DNA of 64,000 bases from Aedoeadaptatus coxii (GTDB lineage Bacteria > Bacillota > Clostridia > Tissierellales > Peptoniphilaceae): NCBI RefSeq assembly GCF_903819215.1, contig NZ_CAIJCT010000010.1. One strand, given 5' to 3'. Made by a program: the position numbers and the translations under genes. Shown here one piece after another: positions 9,068 to 16,708 of the stretch. The notes beneath the pieces were generated by a model that was not told the origin of the DNA, ran no database searches, and saw only the letters and a list, made by a program, of their open reading frames with translations. Each line of letters begins with the position of its first letter. The first letter of the stretch is position 1.

Positions 9068-9147
9068 CCTTCTTCCTTTTCACCCTAACGCTTTTTAAAT
9101 GCTTAAACGGCTAACGCCGTTTAATTCCTATTGGGCTGTGTCGCAAT

Positions 9148-9170
9148 CCAAACACTGAGTGTTGGTTTTT
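9148..9170 (+). terminator. Weak candidate terminator for the TPR/His-tail gene
   Basis: A bulged stem of about 7 base pairs (9148-9155 with 9159-9165), a 3-base loop and five T. It lies about 205 bases after the stop codon, so the assignment is tentative. Confidence 0.35.
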
Positions 9171-9276
9171 AGTATGATCTACCATAAATGGTTATCGGTC
9201 GGATTTCTTTTGAAACTTGTCGATTGGAAATGTATAAGAAAAACAGATTTTTTGGGATTTAGTCCTGTTAAAATTA

Positions 9277-9308
9277 AAAAGGGGGAAGGCGTGTGCCTTC
9301 CCTCTTTT
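9277..9308 (-). terminator. Terminator of the nfnA-nfnB operon
   Basis: The arms 9277-9290 and 9295-9308 pair around a GTGT loop. Read on the minus strand the stem is followed by a T-rich run, 8 bases after the nfnB stop codon. Confidence 0.85.
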
Positions 9309-9315
9309 CGTTGCA

Positions 9316-10701
9316 TTAGTTTCCGTATTTTTCTTTAATGTATTGGTCGATGCCTTCGGCGGCTTTTTTTCCTGCACCCATGGCGAGGATAACGGTAGCG
9401 GCGCCTGTAACGGCGTCGCCGCCGGCGAAGACGTCTTCCACCGAGCTTTGGCCGTCTTCTGTAATGACGATGCCTTGCTTGCGGTTGGTTTCAATATCGG
9501 GATTGGTGGAGGTAATCAGGGGATTGGGATTGGTTCCAAGGGCCATGATGACCGTATCCACTTCCACTTCGTAGGTTTTGCCTTCGATGGGGACCGGGCG
9601 ACGGCGTCCCGATTCGTCGGGTTCGCCAAGTTCCATTTGTTGAAGCAACATGCTCTTTACCCAGCCTTCTTCGTCGGCGTGAATTTCGATGGGGTTGGTT
9701 AAGAAGTGGAATTCGATGCCTTCTTCTTTGGCGTGGTGCACTTCTTCTGCACGGGCGGGAAGTTCCGTTTCCGTACGACGGTAGACGACGGTAACGTGTG
9801 CGCCTAAACGCTTGGCGACGCGGGCGGCGTCCATGGCCACGTTGCCACCGCCGATGACGGCTGTGCGTCTGCCGGCAATAATGGGCGTGTCGTAGCCGGC
9901 TTCGTAGGCGTGCATTAAGTTGGTGCGGGTTAAAAATTCGTTGGCGGAGAAGACGCCGTTATAGTTTTCGCCGGGAATGTTCATGAAGCGGGGAAGGCCG
10001 GCGCCGGTGCCGAGGAAGATCGCCTCGTAGCCTTCGCCGCGAATGCCGTCTAAACTCATGGTGCGGCCGACGATGGTGTTGGTTTCAAATTTGACACCAA
10101 GGTCTTTCAGTTTTTCCACTTCGCTGGCAACCACTTCGTCGGGAAGGCGGAATTCGGGAATGCCGTAAACCAATACGCCGCCCGCTTGTTGAAGGGATTC
10201 AAAGACGGTAACGTCGTATCCTTTTTTCACGAGCTCGCCGGCGACGGTAATGCCGGCGGGGCCTGCGCCGACGACGGCAACTTTATGGCCGTTGGGGGCT
10301 TCCACTTCCATGGTTTGTATGTTGTTTTCCCGCGCGTAATCGGCGGCGTAGCGTTCGAGCTTGCCGATGCTTACGGAATCGCCTTTATTATTTAAGACGC
10401 AGTATTTTTCGCATTGGCTTTCTTGGGGGCAGACGCGGCCGCAGACGGCGGGGAGTGCCGTGTGTTTGGAAAGTTCTTTTGCCGCGCCTTCGGGATCGTC
10501 GTTTGCGATGTGGTGAATGAAGGCGGGAATGTCGACGGATACGGGGCAGCCCGTGCGGCACATGGGCTTTTTGCAATTTAAGCAGCGTTTCGCTTCGGCC
10601 ACGGCTTCTTCGTGATTGTAGCCGTAGCAGACTTCTTCGAAGTTTTTATTCCGTTGATTGGGATCCTGTTCTCTTACAGGAATTCTCGTAAAGCGATCCA
10701 T
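9316..10701 (-). CDS. nfnB: NADPH-dependent ferredoxin:NADP oxidoreductase, large subunit (GltD/NfnB-like)
   Basis: The 461-residue flavoprotein has the layout of glutamate synthase small subunits and of NfnB. A cysteine-rich N-terminus (CLNCKKPMC near residue 40 and CGRVCPQESQCEKYC near residue 88) holds [4Fe-4S] clusters. A first dinucleotide-binding motif is VAVVGAGPAG (about residue 143) and a second is IGGGNVAMDAAR (about residue 287). It overlaps by one base the upstream NfnA-like gene, and that pairing is what separates it from GltD. In the Nfn enzyme it reduces NADP while electrons bifurcate between NADH and ferredoxin. Sulfide dehydrogenase SudA is an older name for the same family. 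Confidence 0.88.
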   Translation of the reverse strand: MDRFTRIPVREQDPNQRNKNFEEVCYGYNHEEAVAEAKRCLNCKKPMCRTGCPVSVDIPAFIHHIANDDPEGAAKELSKHTALPAVCGRVCPQESQCEKYCVLNNKGDSVSIGKLERYAADYARENNIQTMEVEAPNGHKVAVVGAGPAGITVAGELVKKGYDVTVFESLQQAGGVLVYGIPEFRLPDEVVASEVEKLKDLGVKFETNTIVGRTMSLDGIRGEGYEAIFLGTGAGLPRFMNIPGENYNGVFSANEFLTRTNLMHAYEAGYDTPIIAGRRTAVIGGGNVAMDAARVAKRLGAHVTVVYRRTETELPARAEEVHHAKEEGIEFHFLTNPIEIHADEEGWVKSMLLQQMELGEPDESGRRRPVPIEGKTYEVEVDTVIMALGTNPNPLITSTNPDIETNRKQGIVITEDGQSSVEDVFAGGDAVTGAATVILAMGAGKKAAEGIDQYIKEKYGN

Positions 10702-11552
10702 TATGCATCCCTCCCGGTGTCTTGGCCTTTATTTTTTTCGACATTGACGTATTGACGTTGACGTTTCATGGCGAGATCGAAGTCCACTTTGTGGCCGTCG
10801 AATTCGGGACCGTGAACGCAGGCGAATTTCGTTTCGCCGTCGATGCTCACGCGGCAGGCGCCACACATGCCCGTGCCGTCGACCATAATGGGGTTGAGGG
10901 ATACGATGGTGTGGAGGTCGTATTTTTTCGTGGTGAGGCATACGAATTTCATCATGATCATGGGGCCGATGGCGACGCAGGTGTCGTATTCTTTGCCCTC
11001 GTTTTCGATAAGGTCTTCGATTTTTTTGGTGACCATGCCGTCGAATCCGTAAGATCCGTCGTCTGTGCAGACGTAAAGATCGCAATTGAGTTCCTTGAAG
11101 TTTTCTTCGTAAATAACGGCCTCTTTGTTTTTAAAACCGATAATGACATCGCAGTGAACGCCGCGTTCACTTAAGTAACGTACCTGGGGATAGACAGGTG
11201 CTGCGCCGATGCCGCCGCCGACGAAAAGGAATTTCTTTTCTTTCAGTTCGTCGTCGCTCAGTTCCGTAAAATCCGAGGGGACGCCGAGGGGGCCGACGAA
11301 ATCTTTTAAATTGTCGCCTTTGTTTTTGGCGGCAAGTTTTTTTGTCGAGGGGCCCGATGCCTGAACGACGAGATCCACCCAACCGACTTCGCGATCGAAG
11401 TTGGCAATGGTTAGGGGCACGCGTTCGGCGTGTTCATCGGCGATGACGATGACGAATTGGCCCGGTTGAGCGGCTTTTGCCACTCGGGGCGCTTCCACGC
11501 GCACTAAAAAGACATTGGGCGCGAGATTCTTTTTTTCCAAGATTTTAAACAT
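10701..11552 (-). CDS. nfnA: Ferredoxin:NADP oxidoreductase, small subunit (PyrK/NfnA-like)
   Basis: The chosen ATG at 11552 gives 283 residues starting MFKILEKKNL and sits just after GGGAGG; the frame is open further upstream but lacks a ribosome site there. The protein follows the PyrK plan: an FAD domain with RVPLTIANFD, an NAD domain with FVGGGIGAAPVYPQ, and a C-terminal [2Fe-2S] site with GMCGACRV and a later CVHGP. Together with the adjacent NfnB-like gene this is the electron-bifurcating Nfn pair, which links NADH, NADPH and ferredoxin pools in anaerobes. Confidence 0.88.
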   Translation of the reverse strand: MFKILEKKNLAPNVFLVRVEAPRVAKAAQPGQFVIVIADEHAERVPLTIANFDREVGWVDLVVQASGPSTKKLAAKNKGDNLKDFVGPLGVPSDFTELSDDELKEKKFLFVGGGIGAAPVYPQVRYLSERGVHCDVIIGFKNKEAVIYEENFKELNCDLYVCTDDGSYGFDGMVTKKIEDLIENEGKEYDTCVAIGPMIMMKFVCLTTKKYDLHTIVSLNPIMVDGTGMCGACRVSIDGETKFACVHGPEFDGHKVDFDLAMKRQRQYVNVEKNKGQDTGRDA

Positions 11553-11582
11553 AATTTCCTCCCATGCATACTCTGTGAATCT

Positions 11583-11611
11583 ATTATAATAGATCATAGT
11601 TTGAATATCCA
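11583..11611 (-). promoter_or_regulatory. Promoter of the nfnA-nfnB operon
   Basis: On the minus strand TGGATA (11611-11606) and a perfect TATAAT (11588-11583) are separated by 17 bases, about 30 bases before the chosen nfnA start. Confidence 0.6.
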
Positions 11612-11708
11612 CGTTCCAAGGGATGGATATCTTTTTACCAAGCCTTGAAGCCTGGTCAGATTTAGCGTAAACTGTGATACATTAATAAAGTAAATTGGAG
11701 GAGGGACT

Positions 11709-13148
11709 ATGAACTATTATTCGACACGCAACAAGGACGAAAGGGTAAGGGCGAAAGAGGCGATTTTCCGCGGCCCTGCAGACGACGGCGGCCTTTACGT
11801 GCCTGAAACGATTCCCGCATTTCCCTATGAGGATTTTTTGAACGCCAAATATGAAGAACTTGCCGCGGCGGTCTTAAATGTTTTTTTCGACGATTTCGAT
11901 CCCGCTTATTTGAAAGAGAGTGCGAAAAAAGCGTACGCTTCTTTTAAAGCGGAAGGGGCTGTAGGTTATCATGATCTCGACGGCATCACCGTGGCGGAAC
12001 TTTTCCACGGGCCCACGGCGGCCTTTAAAGATTTCGCCCTTCAAATGCTCCCGTACTTAATGGCGGATTCCGCCGACGGCCGTCGCGTACGTATTTTAAC
12101 CGCCACCAGCGGCGACACGGGGAAGGCCGCCCTCGCCGGGTTCCAAGACGTGGAGAACACGGATATTTTCGTCTTTTACCCTGCAGATGGCGTGAGCACC
12201 ATGCAAAAGCTTCAAATGACGACCCAGGAAGGGAATAATGTGCACGTCTTCGGTATTCGCGGCAATTTCGACGACGCTCAGCGCACGGTGAAATCGCTCT
12301 TCCGCGATGAAGGGCTTCGGGAAGAGGGAAGGGCATCGGGCATCGAGTTTTCTTCCGCCAACTCCATTAATATCGGGCGATTAGTTCCTCAAGTAGTTTA
12401 TTATATTTACTCTTATCTCGAACTTGTGCGGCGTAACACGATCGCCATGGGGGATAAGGTGGACGTTTGCGTGCCTACAGGTAATTTCGGCAATATTTTA
12501 GCGGCAATGTATGCCAAGCGCATGGGCGTTCCCTTTGGCGATTTTATTTGCGCATCCAATAAAAACCACGTGCTCACGGATTTCATTCAAACCGGGGTTT
12601 ACGACACTCACCGGAATTTCTACAAAACCACATCCCCTTCCATGGATATTTTAGTGGCGAGCAATATTGAGCGTTTCCTGCAATTGATTCTTAAAAATAA
12701 CGACAAGATTCGCGAAAAAATGGAATCTCTTCAAGAAACGGGGCGCTTCGAGATTTCCGAAGACCTTATTCGCCGCGCCAAACTCGTAGGTTACTGGTCT
12801 ACCGATGATGAAGGGGAAGCGCGCATTAAAGAGGTATTCGACGCTACGGGGTATTTAATGGATCCCCATACGGCGGTGGCATACGACGGTATTAAAAAAC
12901 ACGGATCGAACCGTCACGTGCTTTTAATGGCGACGGCAAGCCCCTATAAATTCCCGGAAACTGTGGCGGATGCTCTTTCTTTGGAAAAGGCAGGAGACGA
13001 AAAAGAATTGCTTCAATCTATTGAGGAGACATCCCACATGGCCATTCCCGAGGAATTGCTCGAGGTTTTCGAAAAGCCAGTACGTTTTGAAAATGCCATC
13101 GACATTGAGGACATGGCGAGAGTTGTAAGGGAGGGATTTGATGATTAA
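11709..13148 (+). CDS. thrC: Threonine synthase
   Basis: The 479-residue PLP enzyme converts O-phosphohomoserine to threonine. It starts MNYYSTRNKDE, as the family does, and carries the PLP-lysine motif FHGPTAAFKDFALQ near residue 105 and the substrate and cofactor loop TATSGDTGKAAL near residue 135. The length fits the bacterial thrC class with an extended C-terminus. GGAGGAGGG precedes the ATG. It overlaps thrB by 8 bases, forming a thrC-thrB operon that ends in a terminator. The homoserine dehydrogenase gene is not adjacent. Confidence 0.95.
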   Translation: MNYYSTRNKDERVRAKEAIFRGPADDGGLYVPETIPAFPYEDFLNAKYEELAAAVLNVFFDDFDPAYLKESAKKAYASFKAEGAVGYHDLDGITVAELFHGPTAAFKDFALQMLPYLMADSADGRRVRILTATSGDTGKAALAGFQDVENTDIFVFYPADGVSTMQKLQMTTQEGNNVHVFGIRGNFDDAQRTVKSLFRDEGLREEGRASGIEFSSANSINIGRLVPQVVYYIYSYLELVRRNTIAMGDKVDVCVPTGNFGNILAAMYAKRMGVPFGDFICASNKNHVLTDFIQTGVYDTHRNFYKTTSPSMDILVASNIERFLQLILKNNDKIREKMESLQETGRFEISEDLIRRAKLVGYWSTDDEGEARIKEVFDATGYLMDPHTAVAYDGIKKHGSNRHVLLMATASPYKFPETVADALSLEKAGDEKELLQSIEETSHMAIPEELLEVFEKPVRFENAIDIEDMARVVREGFDD

Positions 13149-14001
13149 AGTACGTGTACCTGCTACGACGGCCAATATGGGCCCCGGCTTCGACGTTATC
13201 GGCATGGCGCTTGATTTATACAACACTTTTACTTTTTCCATGGACGGCGACAATGTGGATCGCGGCTCCATGATTTACGAGGCGGCGAAAGTGGTCTTCG
13301 ATCGCGCCGGAGAATCCATGGAAAAGTTTAATTACAGCGTGGAGGCGGACATTCCCATTGCCCGCGGTTTGGGAAGCAGTGCCACCTGTATCGTCGGCGG
13401 TATGCTCGGCGCCAATGCCCTTTTAGGCGAACCTTTCAGCAAAGAAGAGATTTTAAAAATGGCGTCGGATTTTGAAGGCCATCCGGACAATATTGCCCCC
13501 GCTCTTTTAGGTGGCTGTGTCATCAGCATCGGCACGGAGGACGAGGTGCTTTACCGCAAAATGGCGGGCAGCCGCGCCATTTCCACCATCGCCGCCTTTC
13601 CGGATTTCGATCTCACCACCGCCGAAGCCCGCGCCGTTTTGCCGAAAGCCTTAACCTATCCCGACGGCGTCGCCAATATCGGCCGCATGGCTTTTCTCGT
13701 ACACGGTTTGGAAACGGGAGATGTGGAATCTATTTTCCTCGGTTTGGAAGATCGCATTCACGAGCCCTATCGCTCGGAATTAATTGCAGGCTACAATACT
13801 ATGAAAACCATTGAAGAAGTTTATCCCGGAAAAATGGTCATTAGCGGCGCCGGCCCTACGCTCCTATTTGTGACCGAACACGGAGACAATTTAGAGGAGA
13901 TTAAGACCGCATGGGAAAAAATTTCAGAGCCACTGGATGCCACATGGGATATTCGCATTTTACACACCACCGATGAAGGTGCGGAAGTGATGAAGGCTTA
14001 A
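13141..14001 (+). CDS. thrB: Homoserine kinase
   Basis: This GHMP kinase phosphorylates homoserine to the substrate of ThrC. The ATG at 13141 (MIKVRVPATTANMGPGFD) is preferred to a TTG one codon earlier; it follows AGGGAGGG and overlaps the end of thrC. The ATP-binding loop IARGLGSSATCIVGG is near residue 78 and a C-terminal GHMP motif VISGAGPTLLF near residue 237. The length of 286 residues is normal. Confidence 0.95.
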   Translation: MIKVRVPATTANMGPGFDVIGMALDLYNTFTFSMDGDNVDRGSMIYEAAKVVFDRAGESMEKFNYSVEADIPIARGLGSSATCIVGGMLGANALLGEPFSKEEILKMASDFEGHPDNIAPALLGGCVISIGTEDEVLYRKMAGSRAISTIAAFPDFDLTTAEARAVLPKALTYPDGVANIGRMAFLVHGLETGDVESIFLGLEDRIHEPYRSELIAGYNTMKTIEEVYPGKMVISGAGPTLLFVTEHGDNLEEIKTAWEKISEPLDATWDIRILHTTDEGAEVMKA

Positions 14002-14003
14002 GT

Positions 14004-14030
14004 AAAGGAACTCGAAAGGGTTCCTTTTTT
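14004..14030 (+). terminator. Terminator of the thrC-thrB operon
   Basis: The arms AAAGGAAC (14004-14011) and GTTCCTTT (14020-14027) pair around an 8-base loop, followed by a continuous T-run. Confidence 0.88.
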
Positions 14031-14089
14031 GTTGCTTTGTTACGAATGTATAAAGTTTCAAAAAGCAGGGTCTAAATAATTTTCAGTCG

Positions 14090-14098
14090 TGTTAAAAT
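14090..14098 (+). promoter_or_regulatory. Possible extended -10 element before the Pip-like gene pair
   Basis: TGTTAAAAT fits the TGnTATAAT extended form. No good -35 lies 16-18 bases upstream. The same TGnTAAAAT string recurs before other genes in this window. Confidence 0.35.
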
Positions 14099-14164
14099 AA
14101 TAAGATACATAAATTGAAATGACAATCATAGGTGAGCCGTTCTACGGCATTAGAAGGATCGTTT

Positions 14165-16708
14165 ATGAAAAAATCGAATAAAATTTTAAAACGGGATATC
14201 AACAGATTGGGCCGTAATATGGCTGCCATCCTGGTCATTATAGGTATTTGCCTTCTGCCGTCTTTGTACGCCTGGTTTAATATCGGCGCCAACAAAAATC
14301 CCTACGGGAATTTACAAGGGGTCAAAATCGCTGTGACGAATTTAGATCGCCCGACAACATTCGACGGACGAGACATTTTTGTAGGCGATGAAATTATTAA
14401 AAATTTAAAGCAGAACGATCAGCTAGGTTGGACTTTTGTGGATCAAAGAGAAGCTATGGATGGCTTAAAGCGGGGCGACTTTTATGCCGCCATCTTCATT
14501 CCCGAAGACTTTTCCGAATCTTTCGTCTCTATAATTAAGGGCGAGGAGATTCGCTTTCCGAAGCTCGATTATTACGTCAATGAAAAGCTGAACGCCATCG
14601 CCCCGAAGATTACATCCAGCGGATTGGACGCTTTGGAAACGCAGATCAACAGCAAGTTTGTGGCCATGACATCGGAGGTTTTGGCCGAGGAATTAAAAAA
14701 AGGCTCCGGCGAATTTGTGGAGATTGAAGGGGAGAAGAGACAAGACGCCCTGAATTCTTTAATGAATGTGGAGAGCAATCTGCTATCCTATCACGAAAAT
14801 TTAAAGACTATGGACGACAAACTGGTGCGCATGGAGGGGCTGACGAAAGATGTGCGCCGGCAGGTGGGTTCCATGAAGGGGGTCGTAAAAAAAGGGCAGC
14901 TGACCCTCGCCGACTCCAAGGCCCTTCTCGACGAGACCCGCCGAGAGAGTGAAAAAATCATTCGCGCCTACGACGATTTAATGAACGATATGGAGCGAAT
15001 GAATGTACTCGCGGGAAATTACTCCGGGAAGAAATACCAATCTCTGGATAAAGACTTAAGCCTGGCGGGGCGGGAAAGTGATGTGGCCCTCCGCGGATTT
15101 CAGCGCATCAACACATTGAGCGGCGAGATTTTAAGGGAGTTTGAATCCATCGATCCCGTTCCCGATGAGATGAAGCCTTTAAACCTCTCGGGTCAGTGGC
15201 GAAATATTCACGAGCGCAACGGTAAAATCCTTTCCACTCTCGAGTCGCAACGTAAGACGGTCGAGAATTCATTAAATGCTTTGGAGAAAAGCTACGCTCA
15301 AATGAGCGATATCCTAGACGAATCGTCGAAGAATCACCGGAAGATGCGGGATGAATTTCGCACTGCCGTACCGCCTATGCTTATGCAAAATATGGATTTA
15401 TTAAATCAGGTACACGGCCGCTTTTCGTCCACACTTTCCACCATGCCCTTGCTCCTCGACGAGTTCGACAAGGTATTGGGAGAGATGGATTCTTTAATCG
15501 ACGACTCTCGGAAGACCATCGACACGAGCCTTACCAGCTTGGAACGGGCGGAAAACACCGTGGAAACTCTTCGCGTCGATCTTTCCCAATTAGCCCGGGG
15601 CCCTCTTTATAAAAAAATAGAGGAGATCCCGGCCATGGATTCCGAAAAGTTCTCCGCCTTTATGGGCGAGCCCGTACACATGGAGGAACACGCCATTTAT
15701 AAGAGCGACAATTACGGAAGTGCCATGACGCCGTTTTTCACTAATCTCGCTCTTTGGGTCGGCGGCATGATTTTAATTTCCATTTTAAAAATCGACGTGG
15801 ATCGAGACGAGGACATTCCCGAATTTACCTTTGCAGAAGGCTATATGGGACGCTTTAAACTTTTCGCCCTATTGGGCCTCGTGCAGGCTTTTATTGTCAG
15901 TGTGGGGGATCTTGCGATCTTAAAAGTGCAGTGCGAAAACCCTGTACTTTTCGTGGCGACGGCTCTCCTTTCATCCCTCGCCTATGTATCTATTATTTTT
16001 TCTCTGACGGGGACTTTTAGAAACATCGGCAAGGCCATAGCGGTTATCGTCTTGATCTTGCAAATTCCCGGTGCATCGGGAACCTATCCCATCGAAATGA
16101 TGGCGCCCTTTTTCCAATCTATTTATCCCTTCTTGCCGTTTCACTACGGAATCGACGGTTTGCGGGAAACTATGATGGGGATCTATTGGCCTCATTTTGC
16201 AAAGGATTGGTTGATTTTAATCAGTTACATCCCCTTGTCCTTTCTGCTGGGCCTATACGGACCGAAAATACTGAGCAGCTTGAGCCGTACCTTTGATGGG
16301 CGATTGGCGGAAAGTGAATTAATTCACGCCGATTATCCCCACGACGAAGAACCGACCAACGGAGATCTGGTAGTGACACTTCTTCGAGGGGATGAAAAGA
16401 AGCTTACGAACATTCGAAACAAACAGGAGCATTTCTTTGAAACCTATAAAAAACGAAAATATTATGCTTTCGTGGCGCTCTTTGTTATACCCTCCATCTG
16501 TTTGATTTTGTTATTTAATATGGAGACGAAGATTCGCTATTTGGTCACGTGGGTAATATCCATTATTGCCTTCGCCACTTATCTTATTTGGCTGGAGCTT
16601 CGATACGATCGCTACGAAAACGAGAAAAAACTCATGAACCTTTCCGAAGAGGAACTGCTGAATCACATTAGAAGGAACGATCATGAAAATGATTTGGAAT
16701 CACGTTAA
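14165..16708 (+). CDS. YhgE/Pip-family membrane protein (first of tandem pair)
   Basis: The ATG at 14165 (MKKSNKILKRD) follows GAAGGA and is preferred over an upstream in-frame start; the product has 847 residues. The family plan is clear: one N-terminal membrane segment running into LPSLYAWFNIGANKNPYG, an extracellular stretch with YYVNEKLNAIAPK, a long coiled-coil middle (about residues 200-500), and a C-terminal ABC-2-like set of membrane segments (about 520-715). Unusually, about 130 extra residues follow, with two more hydrophobic segments. Relatives include the phage-receptor Pip of Lactococcus and B. subtilis YhgE; an export role is suspected for the family but not shown here. Confidence 0.88.
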   Translation: MKKSNKILKRDINRLGRNMAAILVIIGICLLPSLYAWFNIGANKNPYGNLQGVKIAVTNLDRPTTFDGRDIFVGDEIIKNLKQNDQLGWTFVDQREAMDGLKRGDFYAAIFIPEDFSESFVSIIKGEEIRFPKLDYYVNEKLNAIAPKITSSGLDALETQINSKFVAMTSEVLAEELKKGSGEFVEIEGEKRQDALNSLMNVESNLLSYHENLKTMDDKLVRMEGLTKDVRRQVGSMKGVVKKGQLTLADSKALLDETRRESEKIIRAYDDLMNDMERMNVLAGNYSGKKYQSLDKDLSLAGRESDVALRGFQRINTLSGEILREFESIDPVPDEMKPLNLSGQWRNIHERNGKILSTLESQRKTVENSLNALEKSYAQMSDILDESSKNHRKMRDEFRTAVPPMLMQNMDLLNQVHGRFSSTLSTMPLLLDEFDKVLGEMDSLIDDSRKTIDTSLTSLERAENTVETLRVDLSQLARGPLYKKIEEIPAMDSEKFSAFMGEPVHMEEHAIYKSDNYGSAMTPFFTNLALWVGGMILISILKIDVDRDEDIPEFTFAEGYMGRFKLFALLGLVQAFIVSVGDLAILKVQCENPVLFVATALLSSLAYVSIIFSLTGTFRNIGKAIAVIVLILQIPGASGTYPIEMMAPFFQSIYPFLPFHYGIDGLRETMMGIYWPHFAKDWLILISYIPLSFLLGLYGPKILSSLSRTFDGRLAESELIHADYPHDEEPTNGDLVVTLLRGDEKKLTNIRNKQEHFFETYKKRKYYAFVALFVIPSICLILLFNMETKIRYLVTWVISIIAFATYLIWLELRYDRYENEKKLMNLSEEELLNHIRRNDHENDLESR

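Larger units (their letters stand above)
8943..9315. other. Intergenic gap of about 370 bases with several inverted repeats
   Basis: No supported gene lies here. It contains a long imperfect hairpin (9013-9067), a perfect 9-base-pair inverted repeat (TTAAACGGC at 9103-9111 with 9116-9124), a small stem with a T-run (9148-9170) that could end the TPR gene, and the terminator of the nfn operon on the other strand (9277-9308). Confidence 0.7.

Noticed and set aside
9316..10701. Annotation as glutamate synthase small subunit GltD
   Set aside because: The adjacent PyrK-like gene and the absence of a large subunit nearby fit NfnB better, although the sequence family alone cannot decide.
11641..11708. 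Promoter directly before thrC
   Set aside because: TGTGATACATTAAT resembles a weak -10 but no -35 or spacing is convincing, so no promoter was called.
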